Shown piece by piece: positions 1-8,465 of a DNA stretch of 61,835 nucleotides. The DNA lies in the IMG/VR virus record IMGVR_UViG_3300044638_003544, positions 1 to 61,835 of that record; one strand, 5' to 3'. The stretch's first letter is position 1; each line of letters opens with the position of its first letter. A program made the position numbers and the translations under genes. The notes beneath the pieces were generated by a model that ran no database searches, was not told the origin of the DNA, and saw nothing but the letters and a program-made list of their open reading frames with translations. The DNA comes from a virus.

Positions 1-104
1 GGAGTTGCCTGTTTTTCTATTTCTACTTCTGTTGCTATCTGTACTCTTTTTCTTGTCTTGGGATCTAGCTTTGCTAGAATCTCCTCCATTGCTGTCTCGC
101 TCAT
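1..104 (-). CDS. RecA-like recombinase, N-terminal fragment
   Basis: Begins at ATG 104 and runs off the left edge; 34 codons are visible. The peptide contains ILAKLDPKTRKRVQIATEVE followed by a Thr-Pro, which resembles the N-terminal stretch of actinophage RecA-like ATPases that load on single-stranded DNA and promote strand exchange. No Walker motif is in the window, so the call rests on this short similarity and on the neighbouring polymerase, primase, helicase and SSB genes. A GGAG lies about ten bases before the ATG. It is overlapped in another frame by the open frame starting at 264. Confidence 0.55.
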   Translation of the reverse strand, partial: MSETAMEEILAKLDPKTRKRVQIATEVEIEKQAT

Positions 105-264
105 TAAAGTGCATCTCCAAAATTTCTGCCAGTTTCTTTATCTCTGGGCTTCTCATACTTTCTATTTTCTTAATTATTGAATACATTGTCTCTTCATCAT
201 AACTTCTAATTACCATTAGTAATTCTCCGTCTACGCCTTCTAAAAAGTAACCGCTGATTGACAT
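1..264 (-). CDS. Unknown small protein, open at left edge
   Basis: ATG at 264 opens a frame of at least 88 codons with no stop before base 1. The first 55 residues (MSISGYFLEGVDGELLMVIR and onward) look like ordinary protein: a short beta-rich start and then a charged helix. The last 35 residues are Ser/Lys/Arg/Asn-rich and coincide with the RecA-like start in another frame, so they may be an out-of-frame shadow. The true end lies outside the window. I do not recognise the family. Confidence 0.45.
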   Translation of the reverse strand, partial: MSISGYFLEGVDGELLMVIRSYDEETMYSIIKKIESMRSPEIKKLAEILEMHFNERDSNGGDSSKARSQDKKKSTDSNRSRNRKTGNS

Positions 265-275
265 GTTATATTATA

Positions 276-620
276 TCACCCTAAAACGCCATGCATTTTT
301 GCTCTATGAGTGTTTATTGACATCTTACGCATTAGTGTTTCATCTAAAGAATCTTTTACGTCACCATGCATTCTTAAACCTTCATACAGGTCTAGCACAC
401 GAATAATAACATCTGCTAATTCTTCTACTACTTCATTTGCACCCTTTTGCTTTCTAAGTGCTTCTAAAACTTCTGTTCCTTCTGAATGAATCATAGCAAT
501 CTGTTTTGCAAAAAAGATAAATGGGTCTGCCTTTGGCTCTACATTCTCATACATGTAGTCCCAGAAACCTTTTTCAGTTGCGTTTTTATGAATTTCTTTA
601 GCTAGTTCATCTATGTTCAT
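276..620 (-). CDS. MazG-like nucleotide pyrophosphohydrolase
   Basis: 114 residues. The motif pattern is that of the all-alpha NTP pyrophosphatase (MazG/HisE) group: E47-x2-E50 in HSEGTEVLEALRK and E67-x2-D70 in EELADVIIRVLD, the acidic residues that bind Mg2+ in this fold. Members hydrolyse (d)NTPs or, in phages, may change alarmone or nucleotide pools during infection; the substrate cannot be read from sequence. The ATG overlaps the polymerase stop by four bases (ATGA), so translation is probably coupled and both serve nucleotide and DNA metabolism. Confidence 0.75.
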   Translation of the reverse strand: MNIDELAKEIHKNATEKGFWDYMYENVEPKADPFIFFAKQIAMIHSEGTEVLEALRKQKGANEVVEELADVIIRVLDLYEGLRMHGDVKDSLDETLMRKMSINTHRAKMHGVLG

Positions 621-3600
621 ACCTTTTCAAACTCCTTAACTGTGGTACTTCCTGATTGTGTTTGTTGTAAAACGGGTTTACATACTTTTCCTGGCTTCAT
701 ATTAATTAAAGAACTAGCATACATGTTTGGAAAGATAACTACTGAGTATAGTTCTTTATCCTTATCTGCCAAAACAGCGTTTGCCATCTTCTGACCAGTT
801 TTTGTTTTGCGTGGCGTAAAGCTAATAGTGTATAGCTCCTTGTCCGCAAGAGTCATTGTCTTTGCTTGAATATACTTAATGAATGGATCATCAGTATTTT
901 TTAAATCTTCTGCTGTTGCATAGGCACCAATTCTATTGTCAGCCACTAGGAAGATATAAATCTTTCCTGGTTCAATAATGGTATCTGCTCTATCAAATAT
1001 GCCAACGCTTCCAGTCTTGTCTACAATCTCAATTCGGCTCCAGCCTTCTCCACGCTTAATGGACTTAACCATTGCAAGGACAAGAAATGAACCTTCTTCT
1101 GAGTAGTCCTCTATGGGCTTTGCATATGCTTCTATCCATCTAGGAATATCACTAGTAAACTCTGGAATGTTTAAGTATTCATAATAGCTTTCTTTTTCAT
1201 ATCCAGTTCTTGGATTATCAATAAAGGCTGCCCCACCAATTTTATTTAAAGCCTCTAAAGCACGACTGTTAATGCCAGACCCTTTTGCAAGAGAATGCTT
1301 TTTAAAAGATTCATAGTCTGCATAAGGTCTTCCAGAAATAATCTTACTTCCAATGTTTTCTGAAATATACTTTACGTTTCCAAGACCAAATCTAATTGCA
1401 TCTCCTTCAAGTGCAAAGTCAATATCAGATTCATTAACGTGTGGCAAACGAATAGTAATGCCAATACGCTTAGCTTCAATTAAGTAGTCTGTGCGTGTTT
1501 CTTTATCTTTTTCATTCTTAAGAAGAGAATACATAAACTCATGTGGGTAGTAACGCTTTAGCCAAGCAGTCCAGTAAGAAAGCATTGAGTAAGCAACAGC
1601 GTGAGACTTATTAAAAGAATATCCAGCGTGTGCTTCAAAGTCGTGCCACAAGGCTTCTGCCTGTTTCTTTTCGATGTGCTTTGATGCTCCAGTAACAAAT
1701 CTTTCCTTGTACTGGTCAAACTCTTTTGCATCCTTTTTCTTACCAATAATTTTGCGAACCTTGTCTGCTTCTGCCATAGACATTCCACCTAGATGAACAC
1801 AGGCTAACATAACTTGTTCCTGATAAAGAATACATCCATAGGTTTCTTTGGTAAAATCTTTAACAATATCGTGAACATATTTTACTGGAGACTTACCCTT
1901 TTTACGCTTAATATATTCTGCACCAATAGTGTTCATTGCACCTGGACGAACCAAAGCATTTGATGCTGCAAGTTCCTCAAAGTTGTATACACCCATCTTT
2001 ACAAGCAGGTTTGTATAAGGAGTTGTTTCTGCTTGAAACACACCTTTAGTGAATCCAGCAGTAAGATCTGCATATACTTCCTTATCGTCCAAAGGTAGAT
2101 TTGTTAGGTCAACAGCCTTGTTTTTTCTCTCTTTGATAATATCTAGAGTATCGTGAATTACTGCTAAAGTTTTTAGACCAAGTGCATCAATTTTAATTAA
2201 ACCAATGTCTGCTGCTTCTTCCATATCTACAGCTACTACTGGAATTCTAGAATCACTTTGTGTGTCCTTGCGAGTTTCCATTGGAGCATACTTCCAAATT
2301 TCATCCTTAGATGCAACAATTCCAGCAGCGTGCATTCCTGTTCCACGAATGCGACCACGAAGTTTTTCTGAATACTTTACAACCTCTGGATATTTTTCAC
2401 GAAACTCTTTTGAAGAAGCACTAGATATAAACTCATCCCATGTTTCAACACCCTTGAGTGCTTTGTTAACTTCTGGAAGTGGAACATGGAATGCTCGTGC
2501 AACATCTCGCACAACACCCTTATCTTTAAATGTTAAAAATGTAGCGATAGATGCAACGTGCTTATATTGCTCAGTAAGATAGTCCTTAACTTCTCCACGC
2601 TTACGATCTTCATAGTCAGTATCAATATCAGGAAAGTCATTTCGCTCTGGATTAATAAAACGAAAGAAAAGCAATCCATACTTAATCGGATCAACTTCGG
2701 TAATTCCTAACGCATAGCAAACCAAAGAACCTGCTGCAGAACCACGACCAGGACCAACCATAATTTCATTATCTTTAGCCCAACCAATCATATTGCCAAC
2801 AACAATAAAGTATGATGAAAAGTTTTTAGACTTAATAATTTCTAGTTCTTCTTGAAGTCTTTCTTCGTACTCTGGGATTCCATTTAGACCACGCTTATCT
2901 AATCCTTCACGAGCAAGTTTTTCTAACTGGCTATCTGGATTGTTGTACTCTGCAGGAAGCAAGTCTAAGTTTTGTTTATACTCATAAGAGCCAATCTTAT
3001 CGGATATCTCTACGGAGTTTTCATATAAATCATCACGATCAATACCTTGGTCTAGCATTAACTGCTTAACGTCTTTGTGTCCCATAAGAAAGATTTCTAA
3101 ATCTTTGAATGACATCATGCGATCACCATATAGGTAATCTAAGCGTTCCATCATATCTTTAATCTTCTTGGACCCCTCAAAGGTTGAGCCCTTTTGAACA
3201 TTTGGATGTGTGCCAAGAATAAGCATGATTTCTTCTGCTACACGATCTTCAGGAGATGCGTAGTGGCAATCTAAGGTTACTGTACTCTTAATGCCCATCT
3301 CATCTGCTAGATTAAGCATTGCCATATTAAGTTCTACTGGATTGTGTGGCTGAAGCTCCATGTAAAAATCATCTTTGAATACTTGCTTAAACCAATCAGT
3401 GTGTTTCCTTGCAAGATCCATATTATTGTTTTGAATTGCCTTAGCAATTATTCCATTCATGCAACCAGAAACAATTACTAGGTCTGAAGAGTGTTGTCCT
3501 AAAACATCAAAGTCAATTCTAGGCTTCATAAAGAATCCATCATTCCAACCAATTTCAGATAGCTTAGAAAGGTTCTGCAATCCCTTTTCGTTTTTTGCTA

Positions 3601-3880
3601 AAACAATTAAGTGGTTATAAATTTGACCGTCTTCTCCACGATCCTTTTTAGCTCTCTTATCTAGACGATCATCTGTGAAGTATGCTTCTAGCCCAAGAAT
3701 AGGTTTTACGTTTGTTTCTTTTGCAGCATTAAGAAAGTCACGGTGTCCACTAAGGGTTCCGTGATCTGTAATTGAAAGAGCTGTCATTCCAACTTCTTCT
3801 GCTCTTTTAAGAAGCTCAGTTGGTGACGAGAATCCGTCCAATAAACTATAGTAAGAATGTGAATGATGATTATGATACAT
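617..3880 (-). CDS. dnaE: DNA polymerase III alpha subunit (DnaE-type)
   Basis: 1087 residues, the replicative polymerase of the phage. Residues 1-70 form a PHP domain start (HNHHSHSYYSLLDG, SITDHGTLSGH), with the His/Asp metal-binding set present. GPGRGSAAGSL precedes the catalytic PDIDTD at about residue 420, and KIDALGL at about 565 supplies the third catalytic Asp, the C-family polymerase triad. Helix-hairpin-helix-type sequence and a C-terminal OB-like region follow. It is close in length to bacterial DnaE1 (about 1160). No clamp, clamp loader or separate epsilon gene was seen, so it probably uses host accessory factors. Its own promoter lies just upstream (3909-3938). Confidence 0.95.
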   Translation of the reverse strand: MYHNHHSHSYYSLLDGFSSPTELLKRAEEVGMTALSITDHGTLSGHRDFLNAAKETNVKPILGLEAYFTDDRLDKRAKKDRGEDGQIYNHLIVLAKNEKGLQNLSKLSEIGWNDGFFMKPRIDFDVLGQHSSDLVIVSGCMNGIIAKAIQNNNMDLARKHTDWFKQVFKDDFYMELQPHNPVELNMAMLNLADEMGIKSTVTLDCHYASPEDRVAEEIMLILGTHPNVQKGSTFEGSKKIKDMMERLDYLYGDRMMSFKDLEIFLMGHKDVKQLMLDQGIDRDDLYENSVEISDKIGSYEYKQNLDLLPAEYNNPDSQLEKLAREGLDKRGLNGIPEYEERLQEELEIIKSKNFSSYFIVVGNMIGWAKDNEIMVGPGRGSAAGSLVCYALGITEVDPIKYGLLFFRFINPERNDFPDIDTDYEDRKRGEVKDYLTEQYKHVASIATFLTFKDKGVVRDVARAFHVPLPEVNKALKGVETWDEFISSASSKEFREKYPEVVKYSEKLRGRIRGTGMHAAGIVASKDEIWKYAPMETRKDTQSDSRIPVVAVDMEEAADIGLIKIDALGLKTLAVIHDTLDIIKERKNKAVDLTNLPLDDKEVYADLTAGFTKGVFQAETTPYTNLLVKMGVYNFEELAASNALVRPGAMNTIGAEYIKRKKGKSPVKYVHDIVKDFTKETYGCILYQEQVMLACVHLGGMSMAEADKVRKIIGKKKDAKEFDQYKERFVTGASKHIEKKQAEALWHDFEAHAGYSFNKSHAVAYSMLSYWTAWLKRYYPHEFMYSLLKNEKDKETRTDYLIEAKRIGITIRLPHVNESDIDFALEGDAIRFGLGNVKYISENIGSKIISGRPYADYESFKKHSLAKGSGINSRALEALNKIGGAAFIDNPRTGYEKESYYEYLNIPEFTSDIPRWIEAYAKPIEDYSEEGSFLVLAMVKSIKRGEGWSRIEIVDKTGSVGIFDRADTIIEPGKIYIFLVADNRIGAYATAEDLKNTDDPFIKYIQAKTMTLADKELYTISFTPRKTKTGQKMANAVLADKDKELYSVVIFPNMYASSLINMKPGKVCKPVLQQTQSGSTTVKEFEKV

Positions 3881-3896
3881 AAAACTCCAATGATAT

Positions 3897-3927
3897 GGGG
3901 GCGATAGTAGTATACACCATCGCCCCC
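3897..3927 (-). terminator. Hairpin between SSB-like gene and dnaE
   Basis: Perfect 9-bp inverted repeat (GGGGGCGAT / ATCGCCCCC) with a 13-base loop, in the 61-bp gap after the SSB-like stop. No T-tract follows on the minus strand, so it may act as an attenuator or RNA-end stabiliser rather than a full terminator. The -10 of the dnaE promoter lies in its loop. Confidence 0.6.
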
Positions 3928-3938
3928 AAGGTTGTCAA
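3909..3938 (-). promoter_or_regulatory. Sigma-70-type promoter for dnaE
   Basis: TTGACA (3933-3938) and TATACT (3909-3914), 18-bp spacer, minus strand. The predicted start falls after one arm of the hairpin, so transcripts begun here lack the complete hairpin. Confidence 0.75.
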
Positions 3939-3941
3939 CTT

Positions 3942-4598
3942 CTACCAGTCTGCTGAGGTAGTTGTTGTTACATCTGTATCAAGACCCATGAAGAATGATT
4001 CTTGATCTGGATAGGTGACGTGACGAGTTGCTGTCTTTTCAAGATCATATAACTCTACGCCATCCCATGAGAATGATGTGTCATCTGTTGCCAGAGGAAA
4101 TAAAGAATAGCTGGTCTGTGTTCCAGTACCAGTACGCTTTAAACGCCACATAACATTTGTAATTGATCCAGCATCACCTGCATATTCGATGATGGTTGTA
4201 GTCGTTGGAGACTTTGGACCAACTCCTTGAGACCAAATAGCAACGTATGGATCTTCTGTGCTGTCGTCAACCATTACGTTTGTGTAATAGCGTAGACGAG
4301 CTTTCCATCCTGCCTTTGGATCACGGCGGTGCATCTCACAACCAAAGCAACGACCCTCTTCTTCAAGAGTACAAGCAGCCTTACGGCGGTAATCCTTTGG
4401 GTTTGTGTGTTCTGCTACAACAATTGCAAGACCATTTTCTGCGTTGTAGCTCTTTGAGTCTGCATCTACTTCGTTAAGAAAACGAATCTTGATGCTCTGT
4501 CCATCATCTAACTTCAACCAACGGGCTTTAGGACCATCATGTCCCTTTGGTTTGTCGATTAGGCTTTTAATGTTAGCCAATCCAGTAATACTTGCCAT
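3942..4598 (-). CDS. Single-stranded DNA binding protein, gp32-like
   Basis: 218 residues. A likely zinc site is H64, C76, C84, C87, almost superimposable on T4 gp32, whose ligands are His64, Cys77, Cys87 and Cys90 (from memory). Basic and aromatic residues surround it (KARWLKLDDGQSIKIRFL, KARLRYYTNVMV), as expected of an OB-type ssDNA-binding surface. The C-terminus is short and Asp/Thr-rich. The position between primase and polymerase supports a replication role: coating ssDNA and interacting with the replisome. An own promoter sits in the end of the primase gene. A divergent SSB family not related to gp32 is the main alternative. Confidence 0.7.
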   Translation of the reverse strand: MASITGLANIKSLIDKPKGHDGPKARWLKLDDGQSIKIRFLNEVDADSKSYNAENGLAIVVAEHTNPKDYRRKAACTLEEEGRCFGCEMHRRDPKAGWKARLRYYTNVMVDDSTEDPYVAIWSQGVGPKSPTTTTIIEYAGDAGSITNVMWRLKRTGTGTQTSYSLFPLATDDTSFSWDGVELYDLEKTATRHVTYPDQESFFMGLDTDVTTTTSADW

Positions 4599-4645
4599 AA
4601 TATATTTCTCCTAATATTCGGTTCTATACAGGAACCTGTTTAACA

Positions 4646-4674
4646 ATTGTATCAGAATGACAAAGCAATGTCAA
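4646..4674 (-). promoter_or_regulatory. Sigma-70-type promoter for SSB-like gene
   Basis: TTGACA (4669-4674), 17-bp spacer, TACAAT (4646-4651), minus strand; the -35 lies inside the last codons of the primase gene. The leader contains a small hairpin (GGTTC/GAACC, 4620-4636) just before the AGGAG of the SSB-like gene. Confidence 0.75.
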
Positions 4675-5605
4675 ATGACGCAACGGACTTAAATGCCTCA
4701 AGGATTTGTTTGTCTGTCATGTCACCAATATCTTTTATTCCGTCTGGAAAACTAATTTTAGTGATGTGCTTTTCCTTAAGACTGTTGTAAAGTTTTCTTT
4801 CTAGTTCCATTCCTGCCTGGTCTTGATCGGATGCAAGGATGATTCCAGTTGAATACTTACGCAACAACTCTATTTGATTCTTCCCAAGAGTAGCACCAAG
4901 AGTTGCTACTGCAGGAATATTTAATTGCCACAACCTAATAACATCAAAGGATGATTCTACAATAGCAATGTTTTTATACTTAACATTATTTAGGTTAAAT
5001 AAAACTTTATTTCTTGGAAGTCCAGTAGAATTTTTAAAAGACTTACCTTCAATAGACCTGCCAACAAAACCAACACAAACATTTGTATGAGAATAAACTG
5101 GGACAGTTACCATCTGTTGCTTTTCTGAATATCCAAGTTTAAAATTCTTAATAGCATCTAATTCTATTTGTCTTGTTTTGTAGTAGTCTAATCCTTCTTG
5201 CGTTTCCAAAAGAGTGTTGTGTAACTTGCGTACAAGTACAGGATCAAATTCTTCAAATTCTTCTTTGGGCTCAATTGATTTTTCTATCCTTTCTGAAAAG
5301 TCTATACTTTTTGCTGCAGAAGAAATTATTCTAGCAGCTTCAAAATATGTTTTATTTGCTGACCTCATTATTAAATCTAACAGTGTTCCGTTTTCTCCAC
5401 AAGAGAAACAGTAAAATAATCCTTTTTCTTTATCTACTTCACAGGCTGGGGTGTTGATGTTATAGTGAAAGGGGCAATAAACTAAAAAATGAGTGTCTAA
5501 CTCTGTTCCAGTTGAGATTCCACAGAGGCTGAGGATTTCTGAGATTTGATCTGAGTCGTAGATATCATGGGTAGGAGCTTGTTTCCTACCACTCCCTTGA
5601 AACAT
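4652..5605 (-). CDS. dnaG: DNA primase (DnaG-type)
   Basis: 317 residues; makes RNA primers for replication. N-terminal CHC2 zinc finger: C44-x2-H47 and C66-x2-C69 (LVYCPFH, YCFSCG). A catalytic core follows with TOPRIM elements IAIVESSFDVI (catalytic Glu) and ILASDQDQAG (Asp-x-Asp). It is much shorter than bacterial DnaG (about 600) and lacks the C-terminal helicase-binding domain, typical of phage primases. The start at 5605 overlaps the upstream gene by 109 bases; there is no later ATG before the zinc finger, so a non-ATG start further in is possible. Confidence 0.9.
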   Translation of the reverse strand: MFQGSGRKQAPTHDIYDSDQISEILSLCGISTGTELDTHFLVYCPFHYNINTPACEVDKEKGLFYCFSCGENGTLLDLIMRSANKTYFEAARIISSAAKSIDFSERIEKSIEPKEEFEEFDPVLVRKLHNTLLETQEGLDYYKTRQIELDAIKNFKLGYSEKQQMVTVPVYSHTNVCVGFVGRSIEGKSFKNSTGLPRNKVLFNLNNVKYKNIAIVESSFDVIRLWQLNIPAVATLGATLGKNQIELLRKYSTGIILASDQDQAGMELERKLYNSLKEKHITKISFPDGIKDIGDMTDKQILEAFKSVASFDIALSF

Positions 5606-5847
5606 TGTGCCTTAGCCTTTCCTATATATACGCCATAAGTTGTTATTTTAAAATCGAATGAATGACCATTATAGCTTACTGAGAAGCAGGTGTCAAGATC
5701 TAAGTGGGGAACATACCCCTTTAACCTCATATAATGGTCCATTATTATAGAATATTCAATTTTTAATCGCATAATGTGGGATTCATCGTAGATTTGACCA
5801 TCTAAACTAAAATCCTTAATTTTCTTATGCGATATTAAGTTGTTCAC
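5497..5847 (-). CDS. Conserved small phage protein of unknown function
   Basis: 116 residues, in the replication operon between helicase and primase. The middle (CFSVSYNGHSFDFKITTYGV and YIGKAKAQCFKGV) looks like a small beta-sheet domain that I associate with small actinophage proteins encoded beside DnaB-type helicases; no function is known to me. The last 36 residues (Ser/Gln/Lys-rich) overlap the primase reading frame, so either the two genes truly overlap or the primase starts later. No catalytic motif is visible. Confidence 0.65.
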   Translation of the reverse strand: MNNLISHKKIKDFSLDGQIYDESHIMRLKIEYSIIMDHYMRLKGYVPHLDLDTCFSVSYNGHSFDFKITTYGVYIGKAKAQCFKGVVGNKLLPMISTTQIKSQKSSASVESQLEQS

Positions 5848-5867
5848 ATAACTATTATATTATGATA

Positions 5868-7097
5868 TTAAGTATCAATTGGGTCAAAAACCTCTTGAAA
5901 CTTGCCTTTATCAAAATCAACCATCATGATAAAGTCACCCAAAAACCCATGCCTATTCTTTCTAAAGGCACATTCTAGGGCATCAGAGTTTTGTTTCCTA
6001 CCCATAGCAAGAACCCAGTCAGCATCGTAGGCAATTTGTCTAGACCATGCTACTTGTCCTAACTGTGGCACAGACTCCAAATCTGAGGAATCTCCAGGCG
6101 TAGCAGAGGCAATAGCAATGACTGGCACCTGTTCTGAGATAGCCAATAATTTAAGCTCTCTAGATAGATTCTTAATTTTAACAGTCTCATTTTGATGAGA
6201 TGCTGCATTGTCTGTCATAAGTTGTAAGTAGTCAATAATAACCATATCTGGCTTGTATTGATCAATCTTGGCTCTAATGACATTTGGATTAACTTCGCTT
6301 CCACCATCGTTAGATATAATCTTAAACGGTTGCTTACCCTCTAGATATTCTTTAGCCCATTCTTTAAACTCTTGATCATTTACACGACCAGCACTCATAT
6401 ATCTATGAGACCATCTGCCATCACCAATAATAGTTAAAATTCTATTTCTAACCTCTTGCTCAGTCATTTCTAGAGAAAGAATCAGAGGTACCTTTCCATG
6501 CTTCCAAGCTTGTACTGCTAGATACAAAGCTAACCAAGACTTACCAATTGCAGGGTAGGCTAATAGGACCCCAAGTTGTCCCTTTGAGATACCCATAGGC
6601 AAACAAACATCAAATGAAGCAATTCCAGTTTTTACACCAACATCACCATTCATAGATTCTTGTCTTGTCTTTTCAAAGTAACTAACTGCATCTTCAACGT
6701 CTGTTACGTCTAGGTCTCTAACCTTTGCCGTAATTCTTGAAAGACTTGCAATATCTTTTGTTAAGGATGTTAATGCTTTTGAAGACTCATTGCCTTGAAG
6801 TAACTGTGCAGCCTTCTTTACTGAACCACGAAGAGTTTCATCTAAGTATGTTTCTTTTAATCTATTTACTGCATATACAGTTGGACTTGTTGTTACAACT
6901 GGGTCAAAGTCTTTAAACCTATCTACAATAATAGATATGTCTGGAACCTGGCGTGTTTCATTGTAGTAGTCTTTTGTAAAGTCCCAAATGTCTCCACAGT
7001 TTAATAGCAGATTTTCTACATTGTTTTCAAATAGGACATGTATATCTTTATTCTTACAAAGTGCAGTAATTACCTCTGCCTCTTCACGCATTCCCAT
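5868..7097 (-). CDS. dnaB: Replicative DNA helicase (DnaB-type)
   Basis: 409 residues; unwinds DNA at the fork. Walker A is AYPAIGKS at residues 180-187 and Walker B is MVIIDYLQL at about 290, with the following LSRELKLLA and QIAYDADWVL elements of DnaB motif H3/H4. A helical N-terminal domain of about 120 residues is present, with a linker to the RecA-fold. It is slightly shorter than bacterial DnaB. It overlaps the upstream 127-residue gene, which sits where a helicase loader would be expected. Confidence 0.93.
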   Translation of the reverse strand: MGMREEAEVITALCKNKDIHVLFENNVENLLLNCGDIWDFTKDYYNETRQVPDISIIVDRFKDFDPVVTTSPTVYAVNRLKETYLDETLRGSVKKAAQLLQGNESSKALTSLTKDIASLSRITAKVRDLDVTDVEDAVSYFEKTRQESMNGDVGVKTGIASFDVCLPMGISKGQLGVLLAYPAIGKSWLALYLAVQAWKHGKVPLILSLEMTEQEVRNRILTIIGDGRWSHRYMSAGRVNDQEFKEWAKEYLEGKQPFKIISNDGGSEVNPNVIRAKIDQYKPDMVIIDYLQLMTDNAASHQNETVKIKNLSRELKLLAISEQVPVIAIASATPGDSSDLESVPQLGQVAWSRQIAYDADWVLAMGRKQNSDALECAFRKNRHGFLGDFIMMVDFDKGKFQEVFDPIDT

Positions 7098-7467
7098 TTA
7101 ACCACTCCTGCCTAATCTTTGCTAATTCTTTTCTGCGTTCTAGTCTAATAGCTTTATCTTTAATGTCTGCATCATATGCTTCTAATATCTCATAAAAGTT
7201 TTTTAGCATCCATTCTATTGGATGTCCAGCTTTTGATGTAGTAAAGTAATACTCAACCACACTTTTTACTTTTTCGTAGTCTTCAAACTCATTAAGAACT
7301 TCTAAAGCAATATATTTATACTTGTGTAAATTTACATTTATTTTTGTGTTATATTTTTCTTCATAACACTTTTTGTAGTGACCAACTAAACCAAAAGCTC
7401 TACCATCATAGGTTCCGTTTCCCGTGTTGGCTTTCTCAACTAGCTCTGGAGTTAATCGCTGAATCAC
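7084..7467 (-). CDS. Unknown, possible helicase-loader position
   Basis: 127 residues, highly charged and mostly helical (repeated Lys/Glu/Tyr). No ATPase or DNA-binding motif is visible. It overlaps dnaB by 14 bases and its own upstream gene by four, so it is translated as part of the replication operon. Only the context suggests an accessory factor for helicase loading or fork assembly. Confidence 0.6.
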   Translation of the reverse strand: MIQRLTPELVEKANTGNGTYDGRAFGLVGHYKKCYEEKYNTKINVNLHKYKYIALEVLNEFEDYEKVKSVVEYYFTTSKAGHPIEWMLKNFYEILEAYDADIKDKAIRLERRKELAKIRQEWLNGNA

Positions 7468-7682
7468 TTCTTAAGATCCTCTTCAATTTCTTTTACTTTT
7501 TCCATTAACTTATTTTCAACATAAGTATACACTCTATCCATAGCGATGTCAACATTAGTTTCTGTATCCCTAACGTAGTCCTCTACTCCAAGTTCAATAT
7601 GGATACTTTCGTAGTTACCTAGATTTCTTACGAACTTTAGGGCGACTCTTACTTTGGTCGTCTCTTTTTCCACCGAGCTCAT
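7464..7682 (-). CDS. Small conserved actinophage protein
   Basis: 72 residues. The pattern VALKFVRNLGNYESIHIELG, then a VEDYVRD loop and a long charged C-terminal helix, is one I recognise as a recurring small protein near RecA and helicase genes in actinophages; its function is unknown. Its first 68 bases overlap the end of the gene before it. The ATG at 7682 directly follows the reading frame switch; the mixed beta and helix pattern argues that it is real. Confidence 0.65.
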   Translation of the reverse strand: MSSVEKETTKVRVALKFVRNLGNYESIHIELGVEDYVRDTETNVDIAMDRVYTYVENKLMEKVKEIEEDLKK

Positions 7683-7935
7683 TTTTTAACACCTCAATTT
7701 CTTCTTCTGTTGCAGGTGCAACAAATCCCATAGTACCATAACCGTCCGACATTTCGTCAGAGAGCAATCTTGATAAAGTCAGCCATCTTTCTGCAATGCC
7801 AACCAACGCATCTACATCTTTATTAAATTCCGCAATCTGCTGTGCAGCAACAAGGTTTAATGCTCCAGCCAATATTGCAGACTCTTCATTTAGTTCGTCT
7901 CCAACTAAATATTTTAATTTTTTGTTTAGTCCCAT
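7615..7935 (-). CDS. Unknown helical protein
   Basis: 106 residues from ATG 7935, which shares one base with the previous stop (TAATG). A TTG 21 bases upstream would lengthen it but has no better ribosome site; GGAG lies before the ATG. The sequence is helical in the middle (two helices with SAILAGALNLVAAQQIAEF) and ends in a basic tail rich in Lys/Arg/Ser. No recognised family; operon position suggests replication or regulation. Confidence 0.6.
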   Translation of the reverse strand: MGLNKKLKYLVGDELNEESAILAGALNLVAAQQIAEFNKDVDALVGIAERWLTLSRLLSDEMSDGYGTMGFVAPATEEEIEVLKNELGGKRDDQSKSRPKVRKKSR

Positions 7936-8465
7936 TAAAACTCTTCTGCTCTCCAAACGGGAATAAACTCTCCGTTTTTATTTTTTATATATAGCATTTC
8001 CTTGTTTCCAAGCAAAGCGTCTAACTCATCTTTTGTAGGAACATTGTGCGAAACAACAATTCCATCTTTTCTTGGTCTACCCCTATGAACGTTTGCAAAA
8101 AACTCTCTTAGCTCATGTATATTTTCTTCAGTAAACCAATAGCTACCAGACTGACCATTTTTAACTAAAAGAGGTTTAGATACTTGATTGGTCCAAATTG
8201 CTCTTCTTATTCTATCTGGGTGCCTATTTAAAAACTTAGAAGCTTTACCTATTCTATAGGCAGACTTTCTAAATTTTTTAAAATCTGAATAAAGAAACTT
8301 TTTTACTTCTTTTGTCTCAAGATCGTAAAGGTGGCATATGTTAGAGGATCTATCTGCTTTAATTACTCGATATAGGTTATCGTTTAAAAAGTAAATCCTA
8401 GTCTTACTGCTAACTACGCCACGCTTGATTTCTTTAGATATGCCTTTTCCATATTCCAAAGCCAT
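7935..8465 (-). CDS. Helix-turn-helix DNA-binding protein (MerR/excisionase-like)
   Basis: 176 residues. An N-terminal beta module (YFLNDNLYRVIKADRSSNIC) is followed by a winged-helix-like segment (AYRIGKASKFLNRHPDRIRR), then HRGRPRKDG and a C-terminal VWRAEEF. This architecture, including the HRGRPRKDG signature, is one I recognise from a widespread actinophage family annotated as DNA-binding. Its role is unknown; it could regulate the replication operon or mark DNA sites. It overlaps its upstream neighbour by 52 bases, with AGAGGTG as ribosome site. Confidence 0.7.
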   Translation of the reverse strand: MALEYGKGISKEIKRGVVSSKTRIYFLNDNLYRVIKADRSSNICHLYDLETKEVKKFLYSDFKKFRKSAYRIGKASKFLNRHPDRIRRAIWTNQVSKPLLVKNGQSGSYWFTEENIHELREFFANVHRGRPRKDGIVVSHNVPTKDELDALLGNKEMLYIKNKNGEFIPVWRAEEF

